NCBI GenBank assembly: GCA_914767715.1
Contig: OU612068.1
Location: 23,932,001-23,996,000, forward strand
Length of the DNA: 64,000 bases
Source: Membranipora membranacea
Taxonomy: Eukaryota; Bryozoa; Gymnolaemata; Cheilostomatida; Membraniporidae
Direction: 5' to 3'
A model generated the notes under the pieces. It saw only the letters and a list, made by a program, of their open reading frames with translations, ran no database searches and was not told the origin of the DNA. Position 1 is the first letter of the stretch. Each line of letters starts with the position of its first letter. Both the position numbers and the translations under genes were made by a program. Shown here piece after piece: positions 16,577-29,400 of this stretch.

Positions 16577-17119
16577 AGCTGGTGTATATAACAGTATTAA
16601 CACGTGTTCGATGAAAATTATTTTGCCACTCTAGGTTCTGTAGAAATGTTCTACATACTGCTAGAGTTTAACCCATTTATAGGGCCAAGATACAGATTAG
16701 TATTCTTGACTTTCACTTTTGAAGAAAGATGTATTTTCAGATGTTCCCCACCAATTTTGGCTCATACAATGGCAAAAACCTGGAATTAATATGAAAAACG
16801 CTCACCTGCAGGTCCGATGATCTGCAGAACATTGAATGAATGAAGTTTTATTTCATTTATATAACACGACCAAGGTGTGAAAATCAATGTGGGAGATATG
16901 ACAATTACCAAGATCAGACAAATAAGCAATTAGAGCAAGCTAATAACTCCTTGGTGCAAGGGAGAAGTGGGAAAAATAATCAGCTTAGCTGACATAACAT
17001 CATAGATTCGATTCTGATACTAATGTTGAGAAAAGTGAAAATTTGATTCTCGACTACTCATGCTAGGGCCTTTACCTGTATTTGCTTCTGGTGCTTAAAC
17101 CTAGACATAGGCTCAAGGT

Positions 17120-17217
17120 AGATCAAGTTTGATCCATTTTTCCCCAATTGGAATTGCCCCCCTCTAGCAGTAGAGGGGGCAATTCCAATGGGAGAAAAAT
17201 TGATCAAACTTGATATG
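17120..17217. repeat. Fold-back MITE with 10-bp target duplication
   Basis: A hairpin of GATCAAGTTTGATCCATTTT against its complement, with an inner GGAATTGCCCCC arm and the centre TCTAGCAGTAGA. GGCTCAAGGT occurs directly before (17110-17119) and directly after (17218-17227), a clean 10-bp duplication. That length is typical of Mutator-like elements (established knowledge). It lies 5' of the LRRC71-like gene. Confidence 0.85.
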
Positions 17218-18174
17218 GGCTCAAGGTGTATTGTGTATACCCTGTTACTCTGTATCATCTTATTATATCATCAATCATAGAAACATCTGCACAGACAGAC
17301 ATGTTTAATTTAACTTTCGGACTTTTGCTTCATATACTTTACAAACTGTTAGTCTCTGTCTATGTGAATACATTATGATATGGTATACCACTAAATTCTC
17401 CAGACACATAACGGTATAATTTTTTCTCTTAATTTTTCCATCAACTTTTGTTGTAATTTCTTCGGCATATTATGGAAAACATCTGCTAGGATGATATTGT
17501 CTGCCAAATAAAATAGTTTATAAATATGTAAAACTATAAGGAGACTTAGTATCGTTTGATTTTCAATTTTGCCCACTGATGCTTAAAAACAATATACAAC
17601 ATGTTTTTTGTTTTCTGTTCCAAAACAACAAATCAAAATAATGAAAATTGAGTCAATTTTGGTTTTTTGATTTTCTTATTGACGAAAACCGAAATATTGA
17701 TATGAATCCTATTTTCATATTTCAACTTTGAATCACAATAACAAAAATTGAAAAATGAATTGATTTTTGTTTTTCATTTTTGAAGCTGCAAAACAAAAAC
17801 GAAAATCCGATTCCATATTTTGTTTTTCATTTTTTGTGTTGAAAGACATAAAAAAACAAAAATCAAACTGTAAATGTAGCCTAAGTTGTTAATTTCCTCA
17901 TGGGGATATACTGGGGTTTGCATTCATTGCCTCTACCGGATGCTGCTGCCAAAACTCGGTTGTCTGCCTGAGTCTGGTATGCTGAGATAATTTTGTCAAG
18001 TAAAGTCAGCTGCTACAACGGGCTACTGCGTGGCTTGTTTGCATTGAGGGCCACACAATGTATGTTATAGTGCTTGGGATGAAAGGTATTCGGTGCAGGT
18101 GCTTGGTAGTGAATGTTGCTGATGCTGTTGGGCTGCTGCCTGGTGGCTGACGCTTGTTTGATGCCGATTTTACA

Positions 18175-19630
18175 TTCAAGGGAAACCAGGGTTTCAAACA
18201 ACTTCTCATTGATTAATAGCAAATTGCACCTTCTGCATTGGGAAAAAGACAAAATCTAATCCGGATGAGTATTCAGCCAGGATTCTTGTGAAATATTTCA
18301 TCCATCAGGTACCCAAACTCAGCTAAAATAGAATACCACAGAGCAGTTTCCTGTTCCTGTTATTATTTGGCCTGCGCTCTATCATCATTACATCAATGTC
18401 TTGCAACCTCCCCTGAACTGAAGTGTTACCCAGGTTAGAGTCAGCAACTACTTTGAGTTTTGCATTGCGTAATGCACAAAGCTGATGCTGCCTAGCACAT
18501 TATTTACTGCTCCTTAACGTGATATATCGCTTTTTAAAACTTTTTATATTGTATTGGTGATCATGTCTAATAGTTATTTTCACAGTTGAAACCTCCCAAA
18601 TATTTGACGTTGAGCCTCAGTGACCTCTGGAAGTTCATTTTGGGGCAAAAAGTGCCTTTTTTAAATTGAGCCCTCTGCGCCTTGTTTTTGAGGTATTTGA
18701 TTAGTTTTTGTTTTCACTATATAGAGGAGGCATGGCACTTACTGGAGGAGTGACATTTTATTGAAACTTTATGATTTTAGGCCTCCTGTCTTCGAGACTC
18801 GAAACTGATTTTTGCAATAGTAACAGGGCCATTTCTGACCCCTCATTGCATGCAACCCCAATAATGCCGGAACCAAAATTTCCAATTTATTATACCATTT
18901 TGGTCTTGTACTGTCACTTCCATCAATAATCTTACCAGCTTACAGATCCTGGTTGTCACAACTGTAGCGGATAATAAAACAAATTTTAACAAATTGAAGT
19001 CAAATTTTCCAGCCAAAAATCAGAAATTCAGAAAGATGTCAGTCAAATTTATTGTCAGCATGATGAACAGCGAGAGATTGTCTAGGTTTTGACAGAAGCG
19101 CTTGTTGATTTTGGCTTTACATCTTGAGATATTCGGATTTTTGTGGCTAAACCAGCTTTATTTGGTCCAAAACATGCACTCCTCTCCAGCCAAAGAGCTG
19201 AAAATAGGTTAAAGAACATGTTATGCACATTAGCTTCCATTAAACTAGAGAGTATTTCCGAGGTTTTGTCAGTGGCGTTTGATGATAAACCAATAGTTGA
19301 GTAGGTATGAGCATAAACATTTCTCTCTCAATGTTCAACAATCACCCCAAAAAAAGATCCATTGTTGTGCACATTGTGCTTTGCATGTAATACTACATAG
19401 ATTTTCATCACACTTTTGCATAACGTAATTTACTGCATCATTTTGCCCGTTGCTGCCTATATGTCAAATCATATGTCAATCCAGTTAGAAACATGATGAA
19501 ACATGTGATATTAAACATAAGTCGGACTCCTGGTAACATGTCAGTGAAGGAATTTTTGAGATGGGACAAGTAGTTCCTGAGAAACTGAAAAGACGATATA
19601 TCACAATGCGAAACCTTGGTTGCCCTTTAA
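18175..19630. mobile_element. Long TTAA-type element with an internal insertion
   Basis: The left end is a degenerate TTCAAGGGAAACCAGGGTTT and the right end is GAAACCTTGGTTGCCCTTTA + A. Its first 340 bp match the 385-bp copies at 20076 and 20640. It then carries about 1.07 kb bounded by GTGATATATCG (near 18520) and CGATATATCAC (near 19592), absent from the short copies. No intact ORF was found. Confidence 0.65.
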
Positions 19631-20075
19631 GCTTGCTGCCTCTGGTGGGTGTGCTGCCGCTGGTGTGTTACATATTTTTTTAATACTTTACAGATTTTTT
19701 TAATGCAGATGGTGTGCCCAGTGTGCTGCTGATGGTTGGTGTGCTACCGCTCATTGGTGTACGGCAGCACACCCTCCCGAAGAAATATGCTGATCATAAA
19801 ATCGACAGCACATCAGCGACAGCACATCATCATTTACCAAGCCTATGTTATGAAGAAAGGCTGGAGTTTTTAAATTTATCCTCATTATGATTTTATGTTT
19901 GAACAGAGCAAGAGGCATTTTGTAAGAATAGCTGCTGGTCAAACACACCCTCTTTTTAATCATATTATCAGAAACGAATGTAGAACATCTTCTCGCTGCA
20001 AAACTATTTTTAGACCTAAGCTATGTAGGTCCCAAAAACGTGCCAAGTCCGTTTTCCCTTTTTTTATGACTCACT

Positions 20076-20460
20076 TTAAAGGGCAACCAAGGTTTCAAAC
20101 AACTTCTCATTGATGGCCATTGATTAATAGCAGATTGCACCTTCTGCATGTGGAAAAAGACCAAATATAATTCGGATGATTATTCAGCCAGAATTCTTGT
20201 GAAACATTTCTTCCATCAGGCACTCAAACTCAGCTAAAAGAGAATACCACATAGCAGTTTCCTGTTCCTGTTATTATTTAGCCTGTGCTCTATGATTATT
20301 ACAGCAAAGTCTTGGAACCTCCCCTAAACTGAAGTGTTACCCAGCTTAGAGTCAGCAACTACTTTGAGTTTTGCATCGCGTAATGCACAAAGCTGATGCT
20401 GCCCAGCACATTATTTCCCACCCATTAATGCATTGCTGCGAAACCTTGGTTGCCCTTTAA
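20076..20460. mobile_element. 385-bp TTAA MITE, copy B
   Basis: Starts TTAAAGGGCAACCAAGG and ends with the exact complement, giving 21-bp terminal inverted repeats including TTAA. A TTAA boundary is the hallmark of piggyBac-type insertion (established), so this is probably a piggyBac-related MITE. No coding capacity. Confidence 0.82.
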
Positions 20461-20639
20461 TAATCTCCGCTCTTAGTCATTTTTAACCAAACATTGTAAG
20501 CATTCAATTTTATCAATACCATGATAATGGATGAAAAAATAAACTTAACTAAACTAAACACACTGCGTGTTATCGGCAGCACACTGTGCACACCATCTGT
20601 AACACACCAGCGGCAGCACACCCACCAGAGGGTGCAAGC

Positions 20640-21024
20640 TTAAAGGGCAACCAAGGTTTCGCAGCAATGCATTAATGGGTAGGAAATAATGTGCTGGGCA
20701 GCATCAGCTTTGTGCATTACGCGATGCAAAACTCAAAGTAGTTGCTGACTCTAAGCTGGGTAACACTTCAGTTTAGGGGAGGTTCCAAGACTTTGCTGTA
20801 ATAATTATAGAGCACAGCCTAAATAATAACAGGAACAGGAAACTGCTATGTGGTATTCTCTTTTGGCTGAGTTTGAGTGCCTGATGGAAGAAATGTTTCA
20901 CAAGAATTCTGGCTGAATAATCATCCGAATTATGGTTTGTCTTTTTCCCCATGCAGAAGGTGCAATCTGCTATTAATCAATGGCCATCAATGAGAAGTTG
21001 TTTGAAACCTTGGTTGCCCTTTAA
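20640..21024. mobile_element. 385-bp TTAA MITE, copy C, inverted relative to copy B
   Basis: Same length and same terminal repeats as copy B but in the opposite orientation. The two, 180 bp apart, form a hairpin-capable pair inside the 17.5-21.7 kb palindrome. Confidence 0.82.
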
Positions 21025-21759
21025 CTTACAATCGGCATCAAACATGCGGCAGCCACCAGACAGCAGCCCAACAGCATCAGCAACATTCACTACCAAGCAC
21101 CTGCGCCGAATACCTTTCATCTTAGTGTAACCCACTGTAACATACATTGTGTGGCCCTCAATGCAAACAAGCCACGCAGTAGCCCGTTGTAGCAGCTGAC
21201 TTTACTTGACAAAATTATCTCAGCATACCAGACTCAGGCAGACAACCCAGTTTTGGCAGCAGCATCCAGCAGAGGCAATGAATGCAAACCCCAGTATATC
21301 CCCATGAGGAAATTAACAACTTAGGCTACATTTGCACTGTTTGATTTTTGTTTTTTTTTGTCTTTCAACACAAAAAATGAAAAACAAAATCTGGAATCCG
21401 ATTTTCGTTTTTGTTTTGCAGCATCAAAAATGAAAGACAAAAATCAATTCATTTTTCAATTTTTGTTTTTGTGATTCAAAGTTGAAATATGAAAATAGGA
21501 TTCATATCAATATTTCGGTTTTCGTCAATAAGAAAATCAAAAAACCAAAATTGACTCAATTTTCATATTTTGATTTGTTGTTTTGGAACAGAAAACAAAA
21601 AACATGTTGTATTTTGTTTTTTAGCATCAGTGTGCAAAATTGAAAATCAAACGATACTAAGTCCCCTTATACTAATGAGTATGCTGGAAAATGTCAATGA
21701 TATGTCATGGTCATTGTTAAGAACATTTGGGGTTGGATGCTGGTGTATTTCTAGAGCTG

Positions 21760-23076
21760 AAAAATCTTATCTCTTTGGCTTCGCAATCCCTGCATAGTCC
21801 AACATTGGATGACGCACTATTATTACATCCAACTCTCTTGCACCTTGTTAATTGGGAGGCCCTCATAGCAGCAAATTGAATTCCAGCTGCATTTTTCTTC
21901 TACAGTTATTGCATATTCTCGGAATGTTACTGGTGAGGGCATTACAATAAGAGCACTGCTTTCGGCCACCACCACCAGTTCCATAGGAAAGTTGCTTTGA
22001 TGGTGCCCTGGTATCAGTTGAGCCAAGCCAAAAGTTCTCTAAAACATTAAGTAAGTAACATTGTCATAATATGTCATACCAGCAAGTAAAAGACAACACA
22101 GCATATTGTGGTGGTCGCTTATTACCCTGTACCTGACTTGCTGTTGTCAACTTGCATTTTTTGTGTAAGTGATATTTGGCTTGGAATTACCATAATCCAT
22201 CGTGTTTGATACTTGCTTGATGGATCACTTCTGGGTCACTCCACATGTGGTTTATTCTGGTAATTGATACCTTGGAGGTCACTTGGTACATTTGTTTTCA
22301 CATGTTATTGTACCATATGACATCTGTGGAAAACCAAATCGCAATGTCCAATGATATCCTATTTTCTGGGTGCTGACAGCACTACTATATGAACTATACA
22401 TAGCCATTTTATGGACAATGAAAAGCCATATCCCCTACCTGAAGTGCACATACATTAAAATTAGCTGAATCCTTTTTTGCCCATCTGGCTTGATAGAGAA
22501 AAAATCCCTAACTTGCCACATTTTTGACAGCTTAAAACATAATACAGTATACCATAATTGTCATGACCTGTGCGAAAATATGTAGTCAAGCTGACCCATT
22601 ACCTGTTGATTCGTGGTTAGGAAAACGATGCGGAGCTGTTTGACTTGTGAGTGAAGATCGTTCATATTCACGATCCCGTCCCCCAGCTATCGTGTGATGG
22701 TGAGCTACGTCATCAGGACTGTTTGACATGGCAACTCTGTACTCCTCCATGCCCTTTTGAGCACCTTTAAAAAAATGAAAATATCCATGCAAACTGTCCG
22801 GAGAGCAATTGTTTTTATTTTTATGATGAAGAAGATTTACACAACTAAGTCCCGTTGCAATTACAAAGGTTAAGTTTGGTCAGCAAACAACCCGAAAGAT
22901 ATCTAACAATTTTATAAGCCTTGAATATTTTATCCACATCTGAAGCTCAACATTAGAACATGGAGGTTTGATGTCTGATTTATCTTTTTCCTCATCAAGC
23001 TAAATTCTTTATGACGTCTTGCGCAGTAGAAAAAGTTGGCCTCAGCTCCCATAAACTCCCCACACTGCCTGCAGGG
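21760..23076 (-). pseudogene. Decayed duplicate of the OTUD7 gene's last three exons
   Basis: Three blocks match the deubiquitinase gene at 34-35.5 kb. About 22036-21760 matches the final exon: it still reads [12 protein letters not shown] and an ICNNCRRKM remnant, then a short deletion shifts the frame to TGA. 22763-22601 matches the exon with [12 protein letters not shown], still open. About 23076-22970 matches the second zinc-finger exon (CRQCGEFMGAEANFFYC in its original frame, second pair damaged to ...CARRH). Homology to OTUD7 stops near 23076, where the sequence becomes the RING gene's 3' exon. The frameshift makes the last exon non-functional as a zinc finger. Confidence 0.75.
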
Positions 23077-25995
23077 GGCTGTGTATGTGCTCTCTGCATA
23101 ATATTTGTTATGTCATCCCATGATTGGTTATCAACTGAATTAGGTGGATTTGATAGGGTGTCTGAAAAGGTGAATTACGCAGTCAGGGAAACATGCAAAA
23201 TATGTAAAACAGCTAATATCACAATCTCATCAATGAACTAACCTAAGGTTTAGTTCATTGATTCAAACTAAAGGTTGAGTTCATTGATCTCATTAGCACA
23301 GGTTGTGAGTCCGGAAGTGATTCTCTGATGTACTCTTAAATTAAAGCCATCGATCAAAATATCTATGAATTTTGTACTGATTTGATACAACTTGGCCATA
23401 TTCCATATTCCATATTGCCCATATTCCATATGGCAACACTGTCAATTCCTGAAATTCCAACCAATCATAGACAAATAACAGAATAGACAGTAATTCGGGT
23501 ACAGGAGTGTGTGTTTATGGTGATATGGACTTGGTTGGTTTACACTCAAAATGATTCACAACCTACCAACCTATCTATCGATGAGCGTAACTGCAGTCCC
23601 CTTATCATATCCACTGCAGCGACACAGGACAAAAAATTAGCACCTTCATTATAGGGCTTTACTGGCAATATATAATGAAACAAGCGATTTTTTGATAGGT
23701 CTTGGTACTTCAGAATACATTCCAAAATTTAAAATAAATAGCAAACGCCTAATCTACAACTCACCTTCACCTACACACACTTGCTCAATAAGAACTATAA
23801 GTTCAACTCCATCCTTTTCTTTCAGGATAGTATCAGTGTCCTTACAGAGGGATGTTTTCTCATCAATTCTCTTTCGAGTAGCTTTGGCAGCCTTTTGTTT
23901 CTCTGCCAATTTTCTCTGTAACTCTCGAATATCTTTGTGAAGTCCCGCAAGATTATTCCTCTCATTAGAAAGCTGCTTAAAATAAAAGCATGGTCATAGT
24001 AAAACTTTGTCATATAACCACCATAGCCAGATAAAATACTTAGCCTAGCTTCCATATTTTCCAGGTCGCTGGCATACCTACTTATAATTGATGATTAGTT
24101 CGATGTTCTAGGTTTCAACATATTGAGCCAAAACATGAGAAGAAAATAATATGAATGACCTTTGAGATCCCACAATTTAAAATACTAACGCAAACAATGT
24201 TTATTCAAATCAGCACTATGAGTGATTTAACAAAAAAAATTCATCATTTTAATGATGAAGATTGATTGTCAATAAAATGTTAAACAAAGTTTCTTGCACA
24301 ATTTCATAACACACAGCAAGAATGAAGGCAGATTAAAGAGAAACAATAGAAGAGAGGTAACCTTAACCTGCTTCTCTTCCTTCTCTCGCCACTGATTTAG
24401 TATTTCTTTAGTTTCGGCTATAACTGTATCGAGTTGTTCGGCTTGGTGGCGTTTATTTTGGGATGAGCATCTGTCCTGAGTAGCTGCACACCTGTGAAAA
24501 CCGGTAACCTCAGAATAATTGATTTTTTCACCAACAATAGTGAAGTCCTTTACCATAGAATTTCGTCGGACGAGAGTTAAGTCATATAATCTTGTTACTG
24601 TTTTTCTTCCAACATGTGAATATTAAGAGGTCAGACGGTAAAGACTAGCCTTGTCAGGCGGCTCTCAGTGACAAGATCACAAGAAAGATACATCCGGTTA
24701 TTAAATGATCAATAAATTCATGCACCAAACCAGGTTCCATGTGTACAATGCAATTTCTCAATAAGAATCCGATATTTGCTCACTTGAAACAAAGAAATAT
24801 TTTGCAGCTCTTACATCTGGCCTCCACAGGTCTCTCTGAGCATAAGTAACACTGCAACACTGTAGCAGAAATCATCCAGTGCATTTTTACAATGTTGGTA
24901 GAAGAACTCAGTACTTACATATTGTCAATGTACTTACTTCTCACCTCTTTCTCAACCATATTGAATTTCAATTACGAGAACGTTTTAACCAGGACAGTAG
25001 CGCAGAATTTTAAGTATAGTGATCCTTATTATCTGCTGTATAAGGCAGTGTAAGTTATGACTCATAGTGAAGTTCCTGATTTGCCATTAAGATTGTCACC
25101 AAATCAAGAAAATGCATTGCAGGAGGAAATGGTATTAGGTCCACATTAGGTACATTAGGTAAAGAGTTAAGAACATACAGATACCCTCATGCAAGACGGG
25201 TTTGCAAATGAGTTTGGCTCAGCCGCAAACCAATGTGTAACAACTTCATTTTGATAGTAAAGAACATGTGTTTTGTCTATAGTAAAGATTCAAGCATACA
25301 TTTTGTTGTTTTTGTCGCAGAGCACACATTCTAGGGGCCTACAACTCAAAATAGGTTAAACTTTGAAAGCAAAGCTTAGATGGCCATGATTATACAAAGT
25401 ACCATCATGGGACTTTCCGCCAGATGGATTGTTGAGATGATCTCTCAGGTAATTAGAAATGTAGCAGACTGGAAATCCACCGTCTTGTACAGCAATATCT
25501 CTTCTACATTCTGGACATTGAAATCTTCCTTGCCCTCCTGCCAACTGATCTGTAAACCACATAGTATCAGGAAACATAGAATGAGGCTCTAACAATAGTT
25601 CCAATTCAAAATTATTTCAATCTATTTCGCAATCCAAACCTCTTGGACTAAATTCTTCAAAATGTACAAAGCCACGGAAGCTAGCAAAGTTGCGCGTTGT
25701 GACCAAGCCCTTAGCAAAGACATCAAAAGTGACCCAGTGGCCCAGTGCCAACCATGACAAAACTGGAATTCCAAAATGACATCATGAAGACCTAGAGAAT
25801 AACCAAGGGTCGTCAAATGCAAGAGACACACAATACTGTAACTTAGTCCATCAAGTCTTACTCACCAATACATTCTTGGCAGCATTTATGACCACAAGTT
25901 AGGATTCTTAGTGTTTTCTGTTCCATACAAACTCTGCATTCTATTTCCTTTTCTATGTTTGCTCCTGGTAACACTACAGGATTTGATTCTGCCAT
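22995..25995 (-). CDS. RING/B-box/coiled-coil (TRIM-like) E3 candidate, copy 1
   Basis: Six exons, high to low: 25995-25866, 25549-25362, 24851-24784, 24491-24368, 23972-23765, 23161-22995 (885 nt, 294 aa). Exons 1-2 give a complete C3HC4 RING: CRVC, a TCGHKCCQEC core and CPEC. Exon 3-4 gives a B-box-like zinc module (CYLCSD, RCKSCK, LCFKCAAT). Exons 4-5 are coiled coil (AEQLDTVIAETKEILNQW; KLAEKQKAAKATRKRIDE). Such proteins are usually ubiquitin E3 ligases. The last exon starts DTLSNPPNSVDNQ and then runs into duplicated OTUD7 DNA in a shifted frame ([18 protein letters not shown]), ending at TGA. The zinc fingers of that exon are therefore not encoded here. The 3' structure could differ if splicing is alternative. 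Confidence 0.72.
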
Positions 25996-26431
25996 CTCAA
26001 TTTTCAAAGGACAAAGTGTAAAGTTTGCTTCCTTCTAGGCCAGGCAAAATTGTATGCAACCGCTTCTGTTTGTGTTGTGAAGCAACTTGCAAATGTAAAA
26101 CTGCCTTATCAAGATTTTAAGTGAGCTAAGATAACACACTATACTAACCTAGTGAGCACCGTAGTTTGTTTTTCGTCAGGGCTATTTTTTTCACAACAGT
26201 AAGGTCATAGATTGCGATTACAGGTGTGATTCGGCCAAGCTTTTTTTGCATTTTCTAAACAAAATAAATTTCAATCAATGACACTTGAAAATTCATTGGT
26301 GCATATAGCTTGAGGGAATAGGGAAAAAATATACCAGGACAGGGACATAAAGCAACAAAATCCAGAAAAAAAGGGAAATTAATATTTCATAATTAGTTGC
26401 AAGACTTTATTAATACATACAACTGAAAAAA

Positions 26432-29400
26432 TCAACTACGCATAATCTTGAAAAAAAATTGAGCTGCTGTTTCACTAGGGCAGCTGTAGTACATTTTCTC
26501 GTTGGCTTCACAATCCCTGCATAGTCCGACATTGGATGACGCACCATTATTACATCCAGCTCTCTTGCACCTTGTTATTTGGGCAGCCCTCATAGCAGCA
26601 AAATGAGCTCCGACAGGATTAGGATTATTCATTCTTGTTCTACAGTTAATGCATATTCTCTGAGCGTGACTGGTGAGGGAATTACAATAAGAGCACTGCT
26701 TTAGGCCACCACCACAAGTTCCATAGGAAAGTCGCCTTGATGGTGCCCTAGTATCTGTTGAATACTTAACCGGGTTTTCTAACGTGTGGTTATCATCTGA
26801 ATTGAGTGGATTTGTAACGGAGGTATCTGAAAATGGTAAATTACGCAGTCAAGAAAGACTTCAAAATATGAAAAACTGCTTGTATCACAATCCCATAGGC
26901 ACAAATTATGAGTCAGGTGATTTCACTGGAAAACATTTGAAATGCAAGTAATTCTAGGTCAATCTCTGATGTATACCTTCAAATTAAAGCCATCGATCAA
27001 AGAAATCTATGAATTTTGTACTGATTTGATACAAGTTGGCCATATTACATATTTTAGAGTGGCAAAATTGTCAATTCCTTAAATTCCAACCAATCATAGA
27101 CAAACATGACCATGATAACAAAATAACAGAACAGACAGTAGCTCAGGTACCGGAGTGTGTGTATATGGTACATACTCAGTAAATTGGATTGCACCATAGA
27201 CTATAGTCTAGTGGTTTACACTCAAAATGATAGGTATATACACATCCCACCACAACCTACCAATTGAATACCCATACCTTCAATGAGTATAAGCTGCAGT
27301 CCCCTTATCATATCCACTTCAGCAAAACAGGACAAAATAATACCACTTAAATTATAGAGCTTTACTAGCATTATGGGCGAGGGGAAAAAGTCTGGGGGGC
27401 TCAGACTAGCATTATATATGAAACAAGCGATTTATTGATAGGTCTTGGTAATTCAGAATACATTCCAAATTTGAAATTAAAGAAACACCTAACCTACAAC
27501 CAGTGGTACTTTTGTAAGGGATAATGAAGTGGAGCTCTTACTTATTTATATTTTTTAATTCATCAATCAATCCTCCCAGCCGGCAAGGTTTAGCCAGCAA
27601 CCTTCTGTAGAAGTTGCCAATGGGCAGCTTTATTGTTAGCCAATATCCTCTGACATCACCTGTCTTTGATAGGTATGCCAGAGGGAGCCAGATATCCCCA
27701 TTTCCCAGCAACAGATATAATTGGTTGTAGATGCTTCTGCTTTTATACTCTATTTTCTTGCCATTGGCGGTTGCAGAAATAACTTTTCTGGACTGACACA
27801 TAGCCAACACTCAAATATTAATGTATTTACCATCTATTAATATGGCTCCAGCATGAGAACAGTTAACTCCCCATTGTTTTCGACAGGGCTCTCAACCACT
27901 CAGGTTTAGCCCGAGTTACTCAGATTTTTGGGTTCAACTAAGGCTACTCAGGGGATTTTAGAATGTAAGCTAGAAACTCAGATTTTGCTCGTTGGCAGAG
28001 ATGAATAATATATAAACAATGCTAAATGTTGCCTTACAATAATTTATGCCATATTATTAATGAATGATCCAGTATTGGATTCTAGTTGTGATAAGCTATG
28101 TAAATAATACTGCACTGCCTATACTAATAATGCCTCTCCCTGCACTCACTGTAATAATACTCTCACTGCACTGCCTATTCAAGTCATTTCTAAATCAATG
28201 ATCAAATAATGATCCCAGAGATTCCAAGAGATTATTATGGCTAAATAGAAATAGTAATTTTAGACATGTTAAAAAAGTGATTTTGCAGGTGTGATTTCAA
28301 TAGCATCACATTACATTAATTATGCCTTTCTACCCTGGCGCCTCGATTCGATTATTGCACTGCCTATACTAATAATGCCTCTCACTGCACTCACTGTAAT
28401 AATACTCTCACTGCGCTGCCTATTCAAGTCATTTCTAAATCAATGATCAAACAATGATTTCTAAGCGTTATAGAATATCATCACTTTACACCCCAACTGA
28501 GATGAATAATAAAGATAATATCAAACTTTTGCATGAGAATAATGTGTGGTTTTTGGCGTGGGTATTTGATTTCATTTATGAGAAGCTATGCTCTTATTGA
28601 ACTGCCAATCCCAGAGATTTGCGAAAGAGATTATTATGGCTGAATAGAAATTGGAATTTTAAACATGTTAAAAAAGTGATTTTTCAGGTGAACCGGATAA
28701 ATCCAGGCAATGATTTCAAAAGAATCACATTCCATTAATTATGCCTTTCTACACTGGCGCCTTTAAATCAATATTTTTACAAACATCATATTTTAACATC
28801 ATAGGGATTCATTTTCACCTGTGGCAACGGCCTTGGTTAGTCCATATGAATTGGTTCATCTGGATCAAATCTAAAATTATTTACGATTTTATGTTTACAA
28901 GAAATGCTCTAGGTTTTTATTGATTTACGTGCTATCACAAACATGAAATGTTGCGAGAAAAGGATGCATATACTTTGTCAATAAAGGAACTTGCTACTAC
29001 TAGAGTATGGAACTTGCATTTGAGGACATCGCTCTAGAAAATTGTGTATGATGTGATCAAGGAGTTGTCTTTAACAATTAAATTAAAAACTTTCCTTAGT
29101 AATTTCTTGTCTATGGTACATATGCTCGTGTGCAAAACAGGCAGACAATAAATACATAAAGAGGGAAACTACACAACTTTTGAACATCATGAAAGCTAAT
29201 GGCTTTGGACTTAGATGCAACATTTTTTTAACAACATACATCCTTTGACTTGCTTTGCCAGCTATTCTTTGCACATAATCTTCAAATCTCAGGTGTTTCA
29301 CCCGACAATATTTCGGTGCCATCTCAGACGTACTCTCAGCTGTTTATGCTCAGGGCGTTTTACACCTTTAAAATACCACTATGCAACATACTAATATCAA

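Larger units (their letters stand above)
17537..21669. mobile_element. Nested fold-back transposon complex
   Basis: Outer inverted arms of about 640 bp: 17537-18178 against 21024-21669. The left starts TATAAGGAGACTTAGTATCG and the right ends CGATACTAAGTCCCCTTATA. The arms carry AT-rich runs of TTTTGATTTTC type. Inside lie three TTAA-bounded elements (18175-19630, 20076-20460, 20640-21024). A further inverted pair, rich in GGTGTGCTGCCG, lies at about 19632-19770 against 20565-20640. No transposase ORF was seen, so this is a non-autonomous composite. It separates LRRC71 from the ubiquitin locus. Confidence 0.75.

Noticed and set aside
18006-18252. Overlapping minus ORFs
   Set aside because: They lie in the inverted arms of the nested transposon complex and are mirrored near 21.0-21.2 kb with stops.
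21823-22026. 67-aa ORF as a new gene
   Set aside because: It is the wrong frame of a decayed copy of the OTUD7 final exon; the zinc-finger frame is broken by a small deletion.
23011-23241. 76-aa ORF on the plus strand
   Set aside because: Antisense shadow of the duplicated OTUD7 zinc-finger exon and the RING gene's last exon.
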